DNA of 64,000 bases from an uncultured Prevotellaceae bacterium (lineage in GTDB: Bacteria > Bacteroidota > Bacteroidia > Bacteroidales > Bacteroidaceae): NCBI GenBank assembly GCA_900320845.1, contig ONTS01000002.1, positions 1 through 64,000 of the forward strand, given 5' to 3'. Numbering within the stretch: the first letter of the stretch is position 1; every line of letters starts with the position of its first letter. Of this stretch, positions 59,836 to 64,000 are shown piece by piece. Position numbers and translations under genes: made by a program. Below the pieces are notes generated by a model, which made no database searches, had not been told where the DNA came from, and saw only the letters and a list, made by a program, of their open reading frames with translations.

Positions 59836-62280
59836 TTATTCCATTTCTACTACGGTGATACCTGCACCACCAAAGTCGACATGTTCGTCGTGGAAAGAGC
59901 GCACTTCTTTTCGCTCGGATAAGTATTTTCTTATCACCGACGAAAGTATGCCGTCACCTTTGCCGTGCAGTATGCGTACCGTATTCATACCTCGCACAAT
60001 GGTTTCATCAATAAAAAGCTCTACTTTTTCCAATGACTCCTCGGCACGCATGCCGCGTAGGTCTATCGTAGTGGAATAATCGGCTGTGGTCAAGTCGGAA
60101 GTAGTAACAAAGACACTGGATCTGTTGCGCGAAAGGGTTGTAGGTTGCTGATGAGAGCGTTCAAAGTCAGTTTCAAGTTTTTTCCGGTCGATGCGCATTC
60201 TCATATTGCCAGTAACAACTATGGCTGAGGTGGCATCCAACGATTCGATGACACCCGTGCCTCCCATTCCTCTTATCTTGACAGGCATACCTACGTAAGG
60301 TGCCATCGTACTGCCTTCGCCAACGGTCTTAGTTTTACCTGCTGCGGTCTTGTATTTCTTATTTTGTTGTGCTTTGGTCGCAGGCTGCTCCAAGAGCTGA
60401 TGTTTCTTCTCCTCAATATTCTTGCGGGCGGCTTTGGTAGCCTCCTTTTCAGCTCCCGTCTCGCGAATGCTGCGAATGGTACTCTCAATGAGTTTGTTGC
60501 TATCAGTCAGCAAGCGCTCCGCTTCTTGTCGTGCCTGATGCAGTATATTATCGCGTTCGTCTAACAGACGCTGACGCTTGAGCGAATACTTCTCTATACG
60601 CTCCTGCAATTGTTTCTCAAGCTGCGCCACACTCTTTCGTTTGTTGCTCCAATAGCGCCTGTCGCGATAGACATCGTGCAGGAAACGTTCCTGCTTGACA
60701 TACTGCTCGCCCACATTGGATTTTATCTCTTCTATTAACGACAAAGGAAAGCCGACGCGTCGGGCAATGTCCAAGGCAAAAGAGCTGCCTGCCTGTCCCT
60801 GCACCAACTCGTACATGGGCTGCATATTGACATCGTCGTACAACATCGCTCCGTTCTGCACACCTTGATGGGTGGAAGCAAATAGTTTAAGGTTCTGATA
60901 GTGTGTCGTCACCAAGGTGCGACATTTTTTCTTCAGCAAATGATTGAGCACGACTTCGGCGATGGCTCCTCCTGCTGTAGGCTCGGTGCCGCCGCCCAAC
61001 TCATCAATGAGTAACAAGGTGCGGTCGTCTCCTTCCTGAATCATGCGTTTCAGATGGCGCAGGTGACTGGAGTAGGTGCTTAACTCATCGTCAATGCTTT
61101 GGTCGTCACCGATGTCTATCATCATCTTATGAAACACGCCGACCTTTGACGATGGGCTCATAGGTACAGACAAACCGCATTGCACCATACACTGAAGCAG
61201 TCCTACAGTCTTCAAGCATACCGACTTGCCACCTGCATTCGGACCAGAGATAACAGTCATGGGAATGTCAGAAGTAAGTTGGATATTCAGTGGCACGCAA
61301 CGCTGTCCTTGTTCCTCGCGTTTCTTGCGTAGCAACGGATGATAGGCCTCTTGCCATTCCACTACAGCACTATTTTCCACATGAGGCTCCATACCTTTCA
61401 TAGTCTCGGCCATCAATGCCTTGGCGCGGGTGAAGTCGATGATGGACAACCATCTCATGGCTTGCTGTATTGTTTCGCGATGTTGACGCACCTCGTCGGT
61501 ACAATCTTTCAGAATGCGTACAATCTCTGTGCGCTCATCACTCTGCAACTGTTGCAGGCGGAAGTTGGCTTGAACCGCTTCCTGCGGTTCTATATACACT
61601 AGATTGCCTCCTTGCGACTCTCCATGAGTGACACCTGCCACCTTATGACGATACATGGACGGCACAGCCAACACCAATCGTCCGTCGCGAACGACAGCGA
61701 CAGCGTCCTCGCCGACAATCTTTTCAGCCTGCAAAGAGGTTAAGATGCGTTGTACACGGCCCGACATGCTGCGCATTTCTTGACGTATCTGCTGACGGAG
61801 ATTATACAAAGTCTCGGAAGCATCGTCACGCATCTCTCCTGACGGGTCTATGATGCTTTCTATCGTACGCGAGAGATGTGGTAATCCATCAACATGGGCA
61901 GACATGGCGGCAAGGGTTGGCGTGAGTGGAAGGGTGTCGTCGGCGGTCTGACGCACAGCTGTGAGCGTCTGACGCACAGCACTTAAGAGCGAAAGGAGAT
62001 GCGACAATTCTTCGATGGAGAGATAACAACCCTCCACGCGAAGCCGCTGCAACTCATTATGTAGGTCGTGATAACCCGAAATGGGGATGGCATCGTCCAA
62101 CTGCAACAGCCGACGCATCTCAGTGATACACGACAGATGCTGGTTGATTTGCTTCACTTGAGTCATCACATGCATAACAGCCACCAAGCGCTTGCCTAAT
62201 GGAGAGAGGCATAACGAGGTAAGCCACTGACGCACAGAGGCCAAATCAACTTTTTCTTCAAAGATATGTTGAGTATCCAT
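59836..62280 (-). CDS. mutS2: Endonuclease MutS2 with C-terminal Smr domain
   Basis: An 814-aa protein. MutS core helices fill residues 1-320; the ATPase has Walker A SGPNAGGKS (about 341-349), LLIDELGGGTEP (Walker B) and TTHYQNLK. A long coiled coil with many K, E and R residues follows (about 520-640), then a KOW-like segment and the Smr nuclease domain (about 740-814: IDLRGMRAEESLEKVELFID, ILHGKGDG). MutS2 suppresses recombination and, in several bacteria, rescues collided ribosomes through Smr. Length normal. Confidence 0.95.
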   Translation of the reverse strand: MDTQHIFEEKVDLASVRQWLTSLCLSPLGKRLVAVMHVMTQVKQINQHLSCITEMRRLLQLDDAIPISGYHDLHNELQRLRVEGCYLSIEELSHLLSLLSAVRQTLTAVRQTADDTLPLTPTLAAMSAHVDGLPHLSRTIESIIDPSGEMRDDASETLYNLRQQIRQEMRSMSGRVQRILTSLQAEKIVGEDAVAVVRDGRLVLAVPSMYRHKVAGVTHGESQGGNLVYIEPQEAVQANFRLQQLQSDERTEIVRILKDCTDEVRQHRETIQQAMRWLSIIDFTRAKALMAETMKGMEPHVENSAVVEWQEAYHPLLRKKREEQGQRCVPLNIQLTSDIPMTVISGPNAGGKSVCLKTVGLLQCMVQCGLSVPMSPSSKVGVFHKMMIDIGDDQSIDDELSTYSSHLRHLKRMIQEGDDRTLLLIDELGGGTEPTAGGAIAEVVLNHLLKKKCRTLVTTHYQNLKLFASTHQGVQNGAMLYDDVNMQPMYELVQGQAGSSFALDIARRVGFPLSLIEEIKSNVGEQYVKQERFLHDVYRDRRYWSNKRKSVAQLEKQLQERIEKYSLKRQRLLDERDNILHQARQEAERLLTDSNKLIESTIRSIRETGAEKEATKAARKNIEEKKHQLLEQPATKAQQNKKYKTAAGKTKTVGEGSTMAPYVGMPVKIRGMGGTGVIESLDATSAIVVTGNMRMRIDRKKLETDFERSHQQPTTLSRNRSSVFVTTSDLTTADYSTTIDLRGMRAEESLEKVELFIDETIVRGMNTVRILHGKGDGILSSVIRKYLSERKEVRSFHDEHVDFGGAGITVVEME

Positions 62281-62321
62281 GTCTTACACTGGGATTTCCG
62301 ATGCGCACGTTGGTAAAGGAA

Positions 62322-62855
62322 TTACAATTCTGTTTCTACTCCTACGCCTTTTAGTATGAGTGTCGTGGCGCCAAGGGTGAACAACGTTCCTGGCTCAATG
62401 ACTCTGCGCTCGCCCTTACCTAATATGACATCACCGACAAAGGTACCGGTATTGCTCGGACCATCGCGAAGAATGTATTGCAGTGTTCTGTCGGCAGCAC
62501 GCTTCACTTGCAAGACGCAGTGCAACAAATCCATACTGGGGTCATCAGATTCTATGCCCAGTTGGGTCTTGCTTCCCTTCATATATCGCCCTATGGTATT
62601 ATCTCCTAAATGAAGCGGAAGATGCTGACGATAGTGGAAAACGTTCTCTATCACTACTAACGAACCACAAGGAACACTACCGCCATCCTCTCCTCCTGCA
62701 CTATTGGCAGACTGAGCAGACGATGCCGGGCGAAGCTTGACACCAAACTTTTTATGACATGAGGGACATTCGAACACTAACGAATGTCCCTCCTCATATT
62801 GTGTTTCATCGAAGGTGATGGGCTTAGCACACTGTGGACAACGCACTTTCTTCAT
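62322..62855 (-). CDS. Zinc-ribbon and FHA-domain protein
   Basis: A 177-aa protein. Two CxxC pairs (CPQCAKP at 6-9 and CPSCHKK at 31-34) form an N-terminal zinc ribbon like MJ0042/zinc-ribbon-5 domains. After a Ser/Ala/Gly linker, residues about 75-177 form an FHA domain (TIGRYMKGSKTQLGIESDDP, RDGPSNTGTFVGD, LGKGERRVIEPGTLFTLG), which binds phospho-Thr peptides. The gene order with the HU-SPOR gene upstream (19 nt) and mutS2 downstream suggests an operon. Partner kinase not in window. Confidence 0.9.
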   Translation of the reverse strand: MKKVRCPQCAKPITFDETQYEEGHSLVFECPSCHKKFGVKLRPASSAQSANSAGGEDGGSVPCGSLVVIENVFHYRQHLPLHLGDNTIGRYMKGSKTQLGIESDDPSMDLLHCVLQVKRAADRTLQYILRDGPSNTGTFVGDVILGKGERRVIEPGTLFTLGATTLILKGVGVETEL

Positions 62856-62874
62856 AAGCGAGCAGTCTGAATGT

Positions 62875-63804
62875 TTATTGGGTTATCTCTTTCACCCATC
62901 CAATCTTGAAATACTTATTATCTTGCATGAGTTTTAATGTCTCGGCAGCCGCTTCGTGAGTGGCAAAGACTCCATAGTATATATGATCGGCATACACATG
63001 CAGCTTATCCTTATCTAATCCGTCTTCTTTCTTGATCATATCGGCGTAAATGCGGCAGTTTTCTTCAGCAACATCACATGCCAGTACGATGGTGAAGTAC
63101 TCATCGGGCAATACCTGCTGTTCTTCAGCAGAAGATTGACTGAACATATTGCGTACTTTGTCTAATACCTCTGCATGATTTTGCTCGTTAGCCTGTACTT
63201 TCTCTGTAGCCAACACTCGTAATGGGCTTGCTGCTTGCTGCGTAGTTGTTGGCATTTGGTTATCGCTGCCATGAAGGAAGGGTATGGACAGGAGCACCAC
63301 TGCTACTGCGGCAGCGGCAACGGAAACTACACGGCGGACCGTGCTGACCTTCATGGTGATGACCTTCTCTTGTTGGTTGGCAATGGGGAGGGGCTGTATC
63401 TCAAAGCGTGGCAAGGCAAAGAGCGACGGTGTGAGGGCTCCAGACTCCAAAGGAAGGAAGGTATACTTACCGTCACGACTTTGCTTCAGTGTTCCGACAC
63501 TATCGATATAGCACTCGCCCAGGGTCTTAACTCTCTCCTGCAAGGCACGGATGTCGCGCTGCATAAGCAAGGATGCTTTCTTATAATCGCACTTGGTTGC
63601 CTCCATGTAGCTTCTCACCAGTGTGCCATCGTTCAACACTAACTGCGGATTGAAACCTATGGTGCGGTGCGGAGGGAAAAAAGCCTGCTCGTCTTCATCA
63701 TAGAATGATGTAGCGGCATGGGTCAGAAAACCGCCGACGCCGGGAACGATAACACATTCGTGATGAAGTAACAGGTGGTCGATATGACGAAATAGTTCTT
63801 TCAT
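62875..63804 (-). CDS. CCDC81-like HU-domain protein with TM and SPOR-like C-terminus
   Basis: A 309-aa protein. Residues 1-70 (IDHLLLHHECVIVPGVGGFL, PPHRTIGFNPQLVLNDG) and 75-140 (YKKASLLMQRDIRALQERVK, GTLKQSRDGKYTF) are two HU-like CCDC81-bacterial modules. A TM helix lies at about 160-178 (VVSVAAAAVAVVLLSIPFL), and residues 235-309 form a SPOR-like peptidoglycan-binding domain (EYFTIVLACDVAEENCRIYA, YYGVFATHEAAAETL). Such proteins probably link the cell wall at the septum to a cytoplasmic HU module. A good promoter is present upstream. Confidence 0.9.
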   Translation of the reverse strand: MKELFRHIDHLLLHHECVIVPGVGGFLTHAATSFYDEDEQAFFPPHRTIGFNPQLVLNDGTLVRSYMEATKCDYKKASLLMQRDIRALQERVKTLGECYIDSVGTLKQSRDGKYTFLPLESGALTPSLFALPRFEIQPLPIANQQEKVITMKVSTVRRVVSVAAAAVAVVLLSIPFLHGSDNQMPTTTQQAASPLRVLATEKVQANEQNHAEVLDKVRNMFSQSSAEEQQVLPDEYFTIVLACDVAEENCRIYADMIKKEDGLDKDKLHVYADHIYYGVFATHEAAAETLKLMQDNKYFKIGWVKEITQ

Positions 63805-63883
63805 ATTCCTAAATATATTTTAGTAGGGTTAACAATATCAGAGTTCTTTGAAATGACTTAAAGCGTAACGCCGCTCGCTCATG

Positions 63884-63915
63884 CAAAGGTAATAAGATGT
63901 TCGCAGGGAAACAAA
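63884..63915 (-). promoter_or_regulatory. Promoter of the HU-SPOR / FHA operon
   Basis: On the minus strand TTTG (63915-63912), 20 nt, TACCTTTG (63891-63884): full consensus match. The start is near 63877, giving a 73-nt leader. Confidence 0.85.
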
Positions 63916-64000
63916 GGTGGGGTTGAAAACTTGTTAATTACGATGTCAAGACATCTCTTCAATTGTCGATTTTAAAGTAATTTTATTTAACAAAATGATA

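Overview
The window looks like a chromosomal piece of a Bacteroidales bacterium, most like Prevotella and relatives. Promoters fit the Bacteroidetes pattern (TTTG, about 20 nt, TAnnTTTG). Secreted proteins end in short tails of the form YxLxGxRv..KGi.i.nGkK, as in type IX-secreted or surface proteins of this group. The family content (DUF4465, DUF5112/DUF5113 sensor kinase, CCDC81-like HU-SPOR protein, FISUMP and BspA-like modules) is also typical. No tRNA, rRNA, CRISPR array, integrase or transposase was seen.

Layout. 1-1.7 kb: end of an alpha/beta hydrolase, then on the minus strand a free-methionine-R-sulfoxide reductase fused to MsrA and a small membrane protein. 1.8-14.9 kb: a cobalamin riboswitch followed by three co-directional secreted proteins of 360, 1185 and 2616 aa. 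The two large ones are built from alternating CUB-like and sialidase-N-terminal-like modules, a SprB-like module and a DUF4465 domain; the largest adds a parallel beta-helix. This looks like a vitamin B12-regulated surface locus without its BtuB receptor. 15.0-15.5 kb: a strong terminator and a candidate structured RNA with a long hairpin.

15.6-23.0 kb: a tight operon with a GTPase, a four-TM coiled-coil protein, two membrane proteins sharing an N-terminal domain (one with three CxxC zinc ribbons), a secreted coiled-coil protein and a retropepsin-like lipoprotein. It resembles no system I can name. 23.0-37.7 kb: a visibly AT-rich accessory array of small secreted, lipoprotein and membrane proteins, many paralogous, with gene fragments and pseudogenes. 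From 27.9 kb, six copies of a 37-bp element (plus one degraded copy) each end exactly at a start codon, giving a cassette-like layout. The array ends in a truncated penicillin-binding-protein-like gene joined to a C-terminal tail nearly identical in DNA to that of the 2616-aa protein 22.8 kb upstream.

38.1-53.3 kb: three more surface proteins with sorting-like tails, a 55-aa precursor-like peptide, a metallo-beta-lactamase-fold hydrolase with a small Cys-rich partner, and an operon of an RluA-type pseudouridine synthase, a hybrid-topology sensor kinase, its response regulator and a membrane protein. 53.6-64 kb: ordinary housekeeping genes (threonine aldolase, nitrilase-family amidase, MazG, RNase Z, MutS2, FHA protein, HU-SPOR protein).

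All assignments are by reading the translated sequence; no database search was run. Family names are from recognition of motifs and should be checked by HMM search where confidence is below about 0.8.
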